Positions 51,301 to 60,059 of a stretch of 64,000 nucleotides of DNA are shown here, one piece after another. Location of the stretch: assembly GCA_038131955.1 (NCBI GenBank), contig JAYPQK010000010.1, positions 124,001-188,000 of the forward strand, written 5' to 3'. The stretch comes from SHAN690 sp038131955. Lineage in GTDB: Bacteria > Bacteroidota > Bacteroidia > Flavobacteriales_G > Salibacteraceae. A model generated the notes under the pieces. The model was not told where the DNA came from and searched no databases. It saw only the letters and a list, made by a program, of their open reading frames with translations. The position numbers and the translations under genes were made by a program. Positions within the stretch are counted from its first letter, which is position 1, and each line of letters begins with the position of its first letter.

Positions 51301-51773
51301 TCGATGCCAGCGCTTCATCGTTCCTCACTTCTTCAAGCTTGGTGACTTGGAACTTCGGCGCCGGAGCGTCTCCTGCTACATCTAACAATGTAGTTGAGAC
51401 AGTAACTTACCCATGGGGTAATCCATCCAATCCAACTTCTTACTCTGTAAGCTTGGAGATCAACAACGGTTGTGGTGTAGACATCTCTTCTCAGATCGTT
51501 ACTCCAGATCCATTAAGTGTTGAAGAATTAGCGGCAGGTGAGTTCGTAATCTTCCCTAACCCAGCCAACGACGTAGTGACTATCGCTACGAAGGATGTTG
51601 ATGCTGGTAATATCCAAATTTTGGATATGAGCGGACGAGTGGTAGCTCAAGCTCCTATGAGTGCTGGTAGCAACAACCACGAGATCAACATCAGCAGCCT
51701 CAGTGCTGGTGCTTACATCGTGAAGGTTGCAACCGACGCCAACTCTCAATTGCAGCAGCTGATCGTTCAATAA
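48312..51773 (+). CDS. Giant T9SS surface protein B: jelly-roll-like N-terminus, one Tyr/Asn-rich beta-helix, Ig-like domains, sorting domain
   Basis: 1153 aa. The signal peptide ends TSAIGQ near residue 39. An ATG at 48351 would give a more usual signal peptide, but 48312 keeps the distance to the upstream TAGTTTTT box similar to that in gene A. Residues ~40-218 form a beta-sandwich-like domain (YMDDRTQFLYLASELTAAGG, IVIDVCFDNSSW) often found at the front of T9SS proteins and unlike the front of protein A. CARDB-like segment ~222-326, Tyr/Asn-rich parallel beta-helix ~330-755, Ig/PKD-like segments ~765-1070, and a type A sorting domain from FVIFPNPANDVVTI at 1078 to QLIVQ. From the CARDB-like segment onward it parallels protein A; its closest relative is protein C. 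Function unknown, surface location inferred from the sorting domain. Confidence 0.92.
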   Translation: MSKFVDLIKSYISMRTSTLFMNLALAAILSIIGTSAIGQTITVGTGSTTTTSTTDSPYGTYYMDDRTQFLYLASELTAAGGFAGSISSIAFNVSSLPSMSMNDFKISIGTTTTTNIISGYAPTTLELVYGPVTHTISSTGWVTYTFSTPYLWNGTDNIVIDVCFDNSSWTYPNGGVRADYNYGRVYSRYQDISNGTLCGTTNGYGSTAYYRAQTQFTILPPYADDAGIGAILSPTLPTCDLDSIDIQVVVQNAGMDTLNTCDIKWQIGNATPTTYNFTGAVAPQGGTDTVTIANYSFTNFDELTIWTENPNGSQDSLASNDTAHLTVATGLSGTYNIPNDFPTLTDAATALTTYGVCDDVVMEINSGTYSEQVHLGDILGASADATVRWTSATGNINDVIIEQSSGSTVNLEGSDWITFDHLTIRNTSTFSGIAVELEMNAENNTFDNCLIETGAGTTTSSAHNALRSLGNNHNLTVTNSTLRNGGYGVYVQGSSTSSRVENVVFENNIIEDAYYYQTYMYYIDGFEFNNNVVTNDSNLYLFAYGLRMYYVDNFNVTGNYIGATGTYYNNSSYGGYAYPFYMYYCLGSQNPRSKVANNCVNASRPGASYYGYYGLYMYQCGVLDMEHNSFSKVGGYNGYYAAYINGGGQVALRNNTFQNYMGGHALYAPGQWTITDSDHNNFYSNGGTLVYFGTSNYSSLEDYQNGSGNDMHSVSTDAAYLDTLACITCNDTLDGAGMAGTMYDIDSNMRSFVTPDIGPNEWVSPSTFTLGGDSTYCADEVTLEAGPAQSVTWSVNGNSSSSPTFTLAGGSEATTYNVLVSIQTEFCGSASDNALITLVPNAHLDSNVHICADATATLDPGGLASGSYTWSNGETTQTIVVDAPGNYTVTKDVQGCVSTATANVTQSEAVQIIGTEVCSDDLPLTLDATIADGVTYAWSGGASPNTATNNFNDAGAYTVSATDAFGCTSVDSFEVVILEEPDAVIGIQSNSGTIYIFDASASSFLTSSSLVTWNFGAGASPATSNNVVETVTYPWGNPSNPTSYSVSLEINNGCGVDISSQIVTPDPLSVEELAAGEFVIFPNPANDVVTIATKDVDAGNIQILDMSGRVVAQAPMSAGSNNHEINISSLSAGAYIVKVATDANSQLQQLIVQ

Positions 51774-51790
51774 TCAGCTTCTTCATACTG

Positions 51791-51830
51791 AAAAAAAGAA
51801 GCGCCTCCAACCGGGGGCGCTTCTTTTTTA
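51791..51830 (+). terminator. Terminator after protein B gene
   Basis: AAAAAAAGAAGCGCCTCC-AACC-GGGGGCGCTTCTTTTTT: long A/T-flanked stem, 17 bases after the stop; near-symmetrical, so active in either direction. Confidence 0.88.
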
Positions 51831-51854
51831 CCTCATCCTGTCACGATTTCGATC

Positions 51855-51874
51855 GGTAAGATTTCAATCTTACC
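51855..51874. promoter_or_regulatory. Perfect 9-bp inverted repeat between genes B and C
   Basis: GGTAAGATT-TC-AATCTTACC. No T-run follows, and a terminator already stands 25 bases upstream, so an operator-like site or a small hairpin is more likely. The rest of the 297-base gap 51774-52070 is A/T-rich with short direct repeats (ATGATTTTC twice near 51896) and a weak -7-like TACCTTTC at 52038. Confidence 0.4.
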
Positions 51875-52070
51875 CCTTTCCCTGTATCGACTATAATGAT
51901 TTTCATCTATGATTTTCTTTTATTCATCTATCAACTTTACATCACACATCATGACTGACCCAGATCAACCTTCAAAGCAGTTCAATAGATGAGTAAAGCA
52001 TGACATGAAATCCTGAATTACAGAGTCTTGATGAAAGTACCTTTCGAGCTCAATCTCAAAATTTCATTTC

Positions 52071-55000
52071 ATGAAGAACTCTACTCTCTCTATGCTAAGC
52101 ATGCTTTTGTGCTTGGTTCTGGGCTTTTCTCTTTCGAGTGAGGCTCAGGTGTATATCGTAGGCTCTGGTACCTCTGTGACAGGATCCGGTACCGGTGGCA
52201 CTGGCGATACTCCATTTGGAACGTGGTACATGGACGACCAGACCCAAATGCTCTATTTGGCAAGTGAACTTTCAGCATCGGGAGCTCCCGCTGGATTCAT
52301 GAACGCCATTGGATTCAATGTGACTCAGGTGGGAAGCCCGATCATGCAGAACTTCAACATTAAGATCGGTTTTACTTCAGCTACATCAATTTCATCGCTG
52401 CAGTCTACCGTTTCTTATGTAACTGTCTACAGTTCATCAGCTTACCAACCCACAATGGGATGGAACACGTTCAACTTCTCGTCACCTATTCTATGGAACG
52501 GAAGTGACAACGTAGTCGTTGATGTTTGTTTCGACAACAGCTCCTACAGCAACAACTCACACACCACAGCAGACTATCTTCCAGGTCGTGTTGCTTGTTA
52601 CTACACGGATAACTCTAGCGGCCCTATCTGCGGTTTATATGGTGGCTACAGCTATAACTATCGTTCCCAGGCGGCTTTCACTATTCTTTCTCCATATGCC
52701 GACGACGCAGGAATTGGCTCCATCTTAAGTCCATCCCTCCCAACTTGCGATCTAGACTCTGTAGACATCCAAGTAGTAGTGATCAATGCCGGAACCGACA
52801 CACTGACTTCTTGTGATATCAAATGGCAGATCGGCAATGGTACACCAACTACGTACAGCTTTAGTGGAGCAGTAGCTCCTCAAGGAGGTGTTGACACGGT
52901 TACCATCGCTAACTACAGCTTCACCAACTTCGACGAATTGACGATCTGGACCGAGAACCCGAATGGTGCACAGGACAGCTTGCCTCAAAACGATACGCTT
53001 TCCATGGTGCTGGCAACCGGTCTTTCTGGCACCTATAACATTCCAAACGACTTCGCCACTCTTACAGCTGCAGCTACCGCTCTGAATACGTTTGGTGTTT
53101 GTGACGATGTAGTCATGGAGATCAACTCTGCTATTTACACGGAGCAAGTGATCTTAGGTGAGATCCTAGGAACGAGTGCTGATGCGACTGTGCGCTGGAC
53201 TAGCGCTTCTGGAAACATGAATGACGTGGTGATCCAATACAGTTCTGGCTCTACCGTCAACTTGGAAGGATCAGACTGGATCACCTTCGACCACTTGACC
53301 ATTCGCAGCACCAGCGCATTCTCCGGTATTGGTGTGGAACTGGAATTGGGAGCTGAAAACAACACCTTCGATCACTGCGACATTTCTACTGGTTCCGGTA
53401 GCACTACTAGCTCAGCTCACAACGCATTTCGTTCGGTTGGAAATAACCACAACCTGACAGTGACCAACTGTAGTCTTCGCAACGGGGGCTATGGTCTATT
53501 CGTCCAAGGCTCCGGCACTACAAGCCGAGTGGAGAATCTCGTCTTTGAGAACAACACGATCAAGAATGCCTATTATCTGCAGACCTATTTGTACTACATC
53601 GATGGCTTTGAGTTCAATAATAACGTAGTAACAAATGACACGAATATGTATTTGTTTGCCTACGGCCTCTACATGTATTACGTCGACAACTTCAATGTGA
53701 TTGGGAACTATATCGGAGCGGATGCTACTTACAGTGGTAGCTCACTCTATGGCGGCTATGCCTACCCTTTCTATATGTATTACTGCCTCGGAACACAAAA
53801 CCCACGTAGCAAGATTGCAAACAACTGCGTGACAGCAGGTCGTCCAGGCGCTATCTACTATGGCTACTATGGTCTCTACATGTCGCAGTGCGGTATTCTT
53901 GACCTCGAGCACAACTCGTTCTCCAAGGTCGGTGGATACTCTGGCTACTATGGCGCTTACATCACAGGAGGTGGACAAGTGGCCATGCGCAACAATAGCT
54001 TCCTGAACTATTTATCCGGACACGCGCTTTACGCTCCAGGCCAGTGGACTATCACCGACTCGGATCACAACAACTACTATTCGAACGGAGGTACCTTGGT
54101 ATATTTCGGTACTACGAATTACAGTACGCTTGAAGATTACCAAAACGGTTCCGGTAATGACATGAATTCCGTAAGTACAGACCCTGCTTACCTAGACACA
54201 CTTGCTTGTATCACTTGTAACGACACCTTGGATGCAGCAGGTATGGCAGGTACGATGTTCGACATCGACAGTAATATGCGCAGTATGACCACTCCTGACA
54301 TCGGTCCTAAGGAATGGGTATCTCCTGCTACCTTCACCTTGGGTGGCGACTCTACTTATTGTGCCGACGAAGTTACTCTTGAGGCAGGTCCTGCTCAGAG
54401 TGTGACTTGGAGTGTGAACGGCAACTCCAGCTCTGCTCCTACCATTACGCTTTCTGGTGGCTCTACCGCTACAACATATAACGTATTGGTAAGCATTCAG
54501 ACTCAGTATTGTGGTTCGGCTTCCGATAATGCCTTGATCACTTTAGTACCAAATGCACACTTGGATAGCAACGTTCACATCTGTGCTGGCGCTACTGCTA
54601 CTTTGAATCCAGGTGGACTCGCTTCAGGTTCTTACACTTGGTCTACTGGGCAAACAACTCAGAGTATCGTAGTTGGACAACCAGGTAACTACACGGTTAC
54701 TAAGGATGTTCAAGGTTGTGTTAGTACAGCTACAGCTAACGTTACTCAGTCTGAAGCCGTTCAGATCTTGGGTACCGAAGTTTGTTCTGATGACCTTCCT
54801 TTGACCTTGGATGCGACTATCGCAAACGGCGTGACCTACGCTTGGTCGGGTGGTGCTTCTCCAAACACAGCTACTAACAACTTCAGCGATGCAGGTGCAT
54901 ACACCGTGTCAGCTACTGACGCCTTCGGTTGTACTTCCGTTGACTCATTCGAGGTTGTGATCCTTGAAGAGCCAGACGCTGTGATCAGCATCCAGAGCAC

Positions 55001-55493
55001 TTCAGGAACCATTTACATCTTCGATGCTAGCGCATCATCGTTCCTTACCGCATCAAGTCTGGTGACTTGGAACTTCGGTGCAGGTGCTGTTCCTGCTGCT
55101 TCAAACAATGTGGTACAGACAGTAACTTACCCATGGGGCAATCCTTCTAACCCAACTTCTTACTCAGTAAGCTTGGAGATCAACAATGGTTGTGGTGTTG
55201 ACATCACGACTCAGATCGTGACTCCAGACCCATTGAGTGTTGAGGAATTGGCTGAAGGAGAGTTCGCTATCTTCCCTAACCCGGCTAACGACGTAGTGAC
55301 TATCGCTACGAATGCGGTTGACGCTGGTAGCATCCAGATCTTGGATATGAGTGGAAGAGTAGTAGTCCAAGCTCCAATGAGCGCTGGAAGCAACAATCAC
55401 GAGATCAACATCAGCAGCCTGAGCGCTGGTGCGTACATCGTGAAAGTCGCTACTGACGCTAATACACAAATGCAGCAGCTGATCGTTCAGTAA
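52071..55493 (+). CDS. Giant T9SS surface protein C: jelly-roll-like N-terminus, one Tyr/Asn-rich beta-helix, Ig-like domains, sorting domain
   Basis: 1140 aa. Signal peptide 1-25 (ends SSEAQ). Beta-sandwich-like domain ~30-205 (YMDDQTQMLYLASELSASGA, VVVDVCFDNSSY). CARDB-like segment ~207-312. Parallel beta-helix ~317-750 with Tyr-rich rungs (YYGYYGLYMSQCG). Ig/PKD-like segments ~755-1060 with conserved cysteines. Type A sorting domain from FAIFPNPANDVVTI at 1065 to MQQLIVQ. It is a close paralogue of protein B with the same order of domains, differing mostly in the N-terminal domain and scattered helix positions. Own terminator, so probably transcribed separately. The promoter is uncertain. 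Role unknown. Confidence 0.92.
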   Translation: MKNSTLSMLSMLLCLVLGFSLSSEAQVYIVGSGTSVTGSGTGGTGDTPFGTWYMDDQTQMLYLASELSASGAPAGFMNAIGFNVTQVGSPIMQNFNIKIGFTSATSISSLQSTVSYVTVYSSSAYQPTMGWNTFNFSSPILWNGSDNVVVDVCFDNSSYSNNSHTTADYLPGRVACYYTDNSSGPICGLYGGYSYNYRSQAAFTILSPYADDAGIGSILSPSLPTCDLDSVDIQVVVINAGTDTLTSCDIKWQIGNGTPTTYSFSGAVAPQGGVDTVTIANYSFTNFDELTIWTENPNGAQDSLPQNDTLSMVLATGLSGTYNIPNDFATLTAAATALNTFGVCDDVVMEINSAIYTEQVILGEILGTSADATVRWTSASGNMNDVVIQYSSGSTVNLEGSDWITFDHLTIRSTSAFSGIGVELELGAENNTFDHCDISTGSGSTTSSAHNAFRSVGNNHNLTVTNCSLRNGGYGLFVQGSGTTSRVENLVFENNTIKNAYYLQTYLYYIDGFEFNNNVVTNDTNMYLFAYGLYMYYVDNFNVIGNYIGADATYSGSSLYGGYAYPFYMYYCLGTQNPRSKIANNCVTAGRPGAIYYGYYGLYMSQCGILDLEHNSFSKVGGYSGYYGAYITGGGQVAMRNNSFLNYLSGHALYAPGQWTITDSDHNNYYSNGGTLVYFGTTNYSTLEDYQNGSGNDMNSVSTDPAYLDTLACITCNDTLDAAGMAGTMFDIDSNMRSMTTPDIGPKEWVSPATFTLGGDSTYCADEVTLEAGPAQSVTWSVNGNSSSAPTITLSGGSTATTYNVLVSIQTQYCGSASDNALITLVPNAHLDSNVHICAGATATLNPGGLASGSYTWSTGQTTQSIVVGQPGNYTVTKDVQGCVSTATANVTQSEAVQILGTEVCSDDLPLTLDATIANGVTYAWSGGASPNTATNNFSDAGAYTVSATDAFGCTSVDSFEVVILEEPDAVISIQSTSGTIYIFDASASSFLTASSLVTWNFGAGAVPAASNNVVQTVTYPWGNPSNPTSYSVSLEINNGCGVDITTQIVTPDPLSVEELAEGEFAIFPNPANDVVTIATNAVDAGSIQILDMSGRVVVQAPMSAGSNNHEINISSLSAGAYIVKVATDANTQMQQLIVQ

Positions 55494-55515
55494 TCAGCTT
55501 CTTTATACTGAATAG

Positions 55516-55550
55516 AAAAGCGCCTCCTCCGGGGGGCGCTTTTTTATTTT
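55516..55550 (+). terminator. Terminator after protein C gene
   Basis: AAAAGCGCC-TCCTCCGG-GGGGCGCTTTT with T-rich tail, 22 bases after the stop. The following 214 bases up to gene D hold no feature I can support; a TAATTTG-like box near 55730 is one base short of the -7 consensus. Confidence 0.88.
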
Positions 55551-55764
55551 AAGAGTTCAATATTCGACCGGTTCTGATTCACCTCAATCGTTTTTTCATC
55601 TACCAATAATTACGTTTCGTCTATTCGTTTTTATTATCACTCCATTAGAGAAAATCCCTAGGTATCAAAGGAGTGCAAGTAGTCCCCCAAAACGGAATTA
55701 AGGATAGGACGCTAATCGGAGTAGGTTAAAGTAATTTGTCCCAGTTTCATTTAAATCTTATCAT

Positions 55765-58700
55765 ATGAAAAAAGTTCTACTATCCTTAGTAGTTGGACTC
55801 GCATCGTTAACCGGTTTCTCTCAGTTGAGTGGAACGTACACGATCGATCCCAACGGTTCCGGGCCGACCAACTTCACGACCTGGAATGCTGCAGTTACAG
55901 CGCTTGAAACGAACGGCGTTAGTGCTGCTGTAACCTTTAACGTATCAGATGACACTTTCAACGAGAGCGTGCAACTTGACGCGATCCCGGGTTCATCTAC
56001 TACCAACACAGTTACGTTCCAAGCTGACCCAAGTAATTCTGGTGAAGCAAAATTGGCTTTCGGGTCAAGCCAGGTTCTTCGTGTTAACGGAACAACCAAC
56101 GTAACCTTCAGTGGTCTGACCTTTGAGTCAACTGGCGCATACACTAGGACCATTTATTTGTCGGGCACCAACACAAACATTTTATTCGAGAATAATAAGA
56201 TTGTTGGTTATTTCTTGACGACAACGTCGAACTCGAATACTTCCATCTACGCGTACTTCACAAATAGCAACAATGTTGTATTTGATGGTAACGAGATCTT
56301 GAATGCATATGCTTACGTGTACTATTCGAATAATATTCAGTTCACGAACAACAGAGTTGAGAATACCTATTACTATGGCCTGTACTTGTACCAAGCGTCA
56401 AATAGCTTGATCGAGGACAACTACATTTCTGCCGGTGACGGAACATCTTCCTACTATGGATATGGTTTGATCCTCTACTATGGAAGTGGCAACAATGTTC
56501 TTGGAAACGACATCAATGGTAATGGCTATGGGTACAACTATGGTGTTTACATCTATTATCACTATGGTACTTCGGGGCTTCCTACTCGAATTGAGAACAA
56601 CTTTATCCATGGAACTAGCGCATGTAGCTATTATAGCTATGGCATCTACACCTACTACTCTGGTAACCTAGACATTAAGCACAACACCATCTCTTCAGTT
56701 GGTTCTGGATATGGAGGTTACAACATGATGATGTATAGTTACTCTTATTCCTATGGCAACAATACGGTAGTGAACAACATACTTCACAACCCATATGACG
56801 GTCAAGGGTATGGTTATAACGCATACTTCTATGCTTACAACGCTACGACTAACTTCTTCGATACGCTAGATGGTAACGTATACGATTTCCACGGAGGAGA
56901 ATTCTATTCATACGTTTACGGCACTGGCCTTCAGACTTCAATGAGTGGCTGGCAGTCGGCATTGAGCGACGAAGCAAACGGAGTTAACACAACTGTTCCT
57001 CTAGTAAGCTCAACTGACCTGCACATCAATCCTTCTATGGCTGCATTGGCCTTCGACAATACTGGTATTCCAACCAACGTAAACGACGACATTGATGACG
57101 AGGTGCGCTATGCTTTCAACTCTAACCCAGATCCAGGAGCTGATGAGTTTGTTGTTCCAACGAACAACGCAGCTGTTTCTGACTTGATCAAGCCAGACGC
57201 TCCTTTGTGTTCTGACGATACTACTGTGGTCGCAGTTCTAGCTAACACAGGTCTTGTTCCTTTAACGAGCTGTACACTAACGTATGCCCTGAACGGTTCT
57301 GTAGTAACGACTATGGCCTTCTCAGGAAACGTACCTGTTGGAGGTGACACTTCACTAACCATCGTTTCTTCTACTAGCTTCACCAATGGTGACGAAGTGA
57401 AGGTTTGGTCTTCTATGCCGAATGGTGTAGTAGATAGTAACGCAGCCAATGATACCGCCAGCGTTGATCTATGGTCAGGTCTTTCTGGAACCTACAATAT
57501 CCCTAACGATTACCCAACCCTCACTGACGCAGCTGCTGACGTAATGGATAAGGGAGTTTGTGGTCATGTGGTCATGGAGATCGCTCCGGGTTCATACAAT
57601 GAGCAGATCATCCTTGGAGAGTTTGTTGGTGCTGGAGAGAACGGCACACTTACATGGAGAAGCACTACAGGTAATGCGTCGGATGTAATTATCAACTACA
57701 ATACATCTGCAGCAGTAGTTGATTTGAATGGATCCGATTACGTTCGATTCGAAGACCTTACCATTGAAAATACTACAACTTTCTACGGCTATACTGTCAG
57801 ATTGCAAGGTGGAGCTGAGAACTGTTCATTCAATGGCAACATTATCAAAGCCGGTCAATTAGCAACTACTAGTTCTTCTCTTTCTCCTTTCTATGCGAAT
57901 GGTTTGAACCACAACCTCACGATCACCAATAACGAAATCCTTCGTGGTGGTTATGGTCTGTACATCAATGGTTCAAGCACATCATCTCGCATCCAGAATG
58001 TAGTGATCGAAAACAACGATATCAAGAATGCATATTACTATCAAACATATATGCAGTACATCAATGGTTTCGAGTTCAACAACAACGTCGTAACCAACGA
58101 TACCAACATCTACCTCTTCTCGTACGGTGTTCGTATGTACTACATCGACAATTTCAATGTAACAGGCAACTACGTTGGCTCGGATGCGGCGTATAGTGGT
58201 TCATCGTTCTATGGTGGTTATGCATATCCTTTGTATATCTACTATTGCGTAGGTTCTAACAATCCTAGAAGTGAGGTTTCAAATAACTGTGTTTCCGCAG
58301 GACGACCCGGTGCTTCTTACTATGGATATTATGGTATCTACTCATACTACAGTGGATTGTACAACTTCCACAACAACTCGGTATCTCGCCTAGGTGGTTA
58401 TTCTGGATACTATGCTGGTCTATTCAACCAAGGAGGACTTGTTTCTGTCAAGAACAACAGCTTCTTGAACTACATGGACGGCCTCGCATTCTATGCTGAC
58501 GGATTTACTGTGTCTGAATCAGACCACAATAACTTCTTCACAACAGGTAGCCAGTTGGTTTACTATGGAACAACAACTTACACCAACCTGCAGGATTACC
58601 AGAACGGATCCGGTTATGATATGCACTCTGTACAAACTGATCCAGCATACGTGGATACATTGGCTTGTGTGACGTGTAACGACACACTGGACAATGCAGG

Positions 58701-59952
58701 TACGCCGACGCAGATGTATGACATCGACAGCAACATGCGTAGCGTGAATACTCCTGACATCGGTCCTAAGGAGTGGGTCTCTCCTGCTAACTTCACGTTG
58801 GGTGGTGACTCTACTTACTGTGCTGATGAAGTAACCATCGAAGCAGGTCCTGCTCAGAGTGTTACTTGGAGTGTGAACGGTAACTCTTCTACTGCTCCTA
58901 ACTTGACACTATCAGGCGGCAACGAGGCTGTTACTTACAATGTCCTTGTCAGCATCCAGACCGAGTTCTGCGGTTCTGCTTCTGACAACGCGTTGATCAC
59001 CCTTGTACCAAACGCAAACTTGGATAGCAACGTCCACATCTGTGCTGATGACAACGCTACCCTTGATCCAGGAGGTCTTTCTTCCGGTTCTTACGCTTGG
59101 TCTACCGGTGCTATGACTCAAACCATCGTGGTGGATGAGCCTGGCACATACAGCGTGACTAAAAATGTGATGGGCTGCGTAAGCACTGCTACAACTGTTG
59201 TTACTCAGTCTGAAGCCGTTCAGATCCTTGGAACTGAGGTTTGTTCTGACGACCTTCCTTTGACCTTGGATGCGACTATCGCTAACGGTACTACGTATGC
59301 TTGGTCTGGAGGTGCTTCTCCTACCACAGCTACTAACACCTTCAACGATGCTGGCGCTTACACGGTAACTGCCTCTGATGCATTCGGTTGTTCTTCTGTT
59401 GACTCTTTCGAAGTTGTTGTACTTGAGGAGCCTCAGGCAGTCATCACAACTCCTTCTTACAGTGGATTCATCTATGTATTCGATGCAAGCACTTCTCCTT
59501 ACTTGACTGCTAGCAGTACAGTGAACTGGAACTTTGGTGTTGGTGCTTCTCCTGCTACTTCTACCAATGTTCTTCAAACGGTAGTGTATCCATGGTCGAG
59601 CCCATCAAATCCAACTACTTACTCTGTAAGCTTGGAGATCAACAACGGTTGTGGTGTTGACATCGCTACCAAGGTGATCGCTCCTACCCTTACCGGTGTA
59701 GAAGGTCTTGAGGCTGGTCAGTTCACCATCTTCCCTAACCCTGCAAACGACGTAGTGACCATCGCTACTAAGGATGTGGATGCGGGTAATATCCAGATCT
59801 TGGATATGAGCGGACGCGTAGTAGCTCAGGCTCCTATGAGCGCTGGTAGCAACAACCACGAGATCAACGTAAGCAGCCTGAGCGCTGGTGCGTACATCGT
59901 GAAAGTTGCAACTGACGCTAGCACGCAAATGCAGCAGCTGATCGTTCAATAA
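55765..59952 (+). CDS. Giant T9SS surface protein D: two Tyr/Asn-rich beta-helices, Ig-like domains, sorting domain
   Basis: 1395 aa, same architecture as protein A. Signal peptide 1-20 (ends TGFSQ), then the cap GTYTIDPNGSGPTNFTTWNA. Beta-helix 1 covers ~75-455, a CARDB-like segment ~467-570, and beta-helix 2 ~572-1000 with YYGYYGIYSYYSG. Ig/PKD-like segments cover ~1005-1315, and a type A sorting domain runs from FTIFPNPANDVVTI at 1320 to MQQLIVQ. N- and C-terminal parts and the linker are very close to protein A, while the rungs of helix 1 and the first part of helix 2 have drifted. In part of helix 2 (AYYYQTYMQYINGFEFNN) it resembles B and C more than A, so it looks mosaic. Function unknown; cell-surface location inferred. 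Confidence 0.92.
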   Translation: MKKVLLSLVVGLASLTGFSQLSGTYTIDPNGSGPTNFTTWNAAVTALETNGVSAAVTFNVSDDTFNESVQLDAIPGSSTTNTVTFQADPSNSGEAKLAFGSSQVLRVNGTTNVTFSGLTFESTGAYTRTIYLSGTNTNILFENNKIVGYFLTTTSNSNTSIYAYFTNSNNVVFDGNEILNAYAYVYYSNNIQFTNNRVENTYYYGLYLYQASNSLIEDNYISAGDGTSSYYGYGLILYYGSGNNVLGNDINGNGYGYNYGVYIYYHYGTSGLPTRIENNFIHGTSACSYYSYGIYTYYSGNLDIKHNTISSVGSGYGGYNMMMYSYSYSYGNNTVVNNILHNPYDGQGYGYNAYFYAYNATTNFFDTLDGNVYDFHGGEFYSYVYGTGLQTSMSGWQSALSDEANGVNTTVPLVSSTDLHINPSMAALAFDNTGIPTNVNDDIDDEVRYAFNSNPDPGADEFVVPTNNAAVSDLIKPDAPLCSDDTTVVAVLANTGLVPLTSCTLTYALNGSVVTTMAFSGNVPVGGDTSLTIVSSTSFTNGDEVKVWSSMPNGVVDSNAANDTASVDLWSGLSGTYNIPNDYPTLTDAAADVMDKGVCGHVVMEIAPGSYNEQIILGEFVGAGENGTLTWRSTTGNASDVIINYNTSAAVVDLNGSDYVRFEDLTIENTTTFYGYTVRLQGGAENCSFNGNIIKAGQLATTSSSLSPFYANGLNHNLTITNNEILRGGYGLYINGSSTSSRIQNVVIENNDIKNAYYYQTYMQYINGFEFNNNVVTNDTNIYLFSYGVRMYYIDNFNVTGNYVGSDAAYSGSSFYGGYAYPLYIYYCVGSNNPRSEVSNNCVSAGRPGASYYGYYGIYSYYSGLYNFHNNSVSRLGGYSGYYAGLFNQGGLVSVKNNSFLNYMDGLAFYADGFTVSESDHNNFFTTGSQLVYYGTTTYTNLQDYQNGSGYDMHSVQTDPAYVDTLACVTCNDTLDNAGTPTQMYDIDSNMRSVNTPDIGPKEWVSPANFTLGGDSTYCADEVTIEAGPAQSVTWSVNGNSSTAPNLTLSGGNEAVTYNVLVSIQTEFCGSASDNALITLVPNANLDSNVHICADDNATLDPGGLSSGSYAWSTGAMTQTIVVDEPGTYSVTKNVMGCVSTATTVVTQSEAVQILGTEVCSDDLPLTLDATIANGTTYAWSGGASPTTATNTFNDAGAYTVTASDAFGCSSVDSFEVVVLEEPQAVITTPSYSGFIYVFDASTSPYLTASSTVNWNFGVGASPATSTNVLQTVVYPWSSPSNPTTYSVSLEINNGCGVDIATKVIAPTLTGVEGLEAGQFTIFPNPANDVVTIATKDVDAGNIQILDMSGRVVAQAPMSAGSNNHEINVSSLSAGAYIVKVATDASTQMQQLIVQ
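57148..57368 (+). repeat. Gene-conversion tract, copy in protein D
   Basis: Partner of 45365-45585: 220 of 221 bases identical, silent sites included, across 11.8 kb. Confidence 0.85.
58729..58793 (+). repeat. Short identical tract, copy in protein D
   Basis: Partner of 46946-47010: 65 identical bases encoding the stretch ahead of the first Ig-like domain. Confidence 0.7.
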
Positions 59953-59976
59953 TCAGCTTCTTCATATTGATCTACG

Positions 59977-60010
59977 GAAAGCGCTCCCACTTGGGGGCGC
60001 TTTTCTTTTA
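59977..60010 (+). terminator. Terminator after protein D gene
   Basis: GAAAGCGCTCCC-ACTT-GGGGGCGCTTTTC with T-rich tail, 24 bases after the stop. It lies in the apparent upstream extension of the next ORF, which argues that the next gene starts at 60060 and not at 59967. Confidence 0.87.
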
Positions 60011-60059
60011 TCATTCAATTTTTCTATCTTGTTTACACTACCAATCATTCATCATTACC

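Noticed and set aside
58912..59577. 221-codon minus-strand ORF inside protein D gene.
   Set aside because: Antisense reading of repetitive Thr/Ala/Ser codons; equivalent frames in A, B and C are broken at different points.
59967..60059. Upstream extension of the protein E gene.
   Set aside because: It runs through the terminator of gene D, and the product would lose its clean signal peptide; the ATG at 60060 is preferred.
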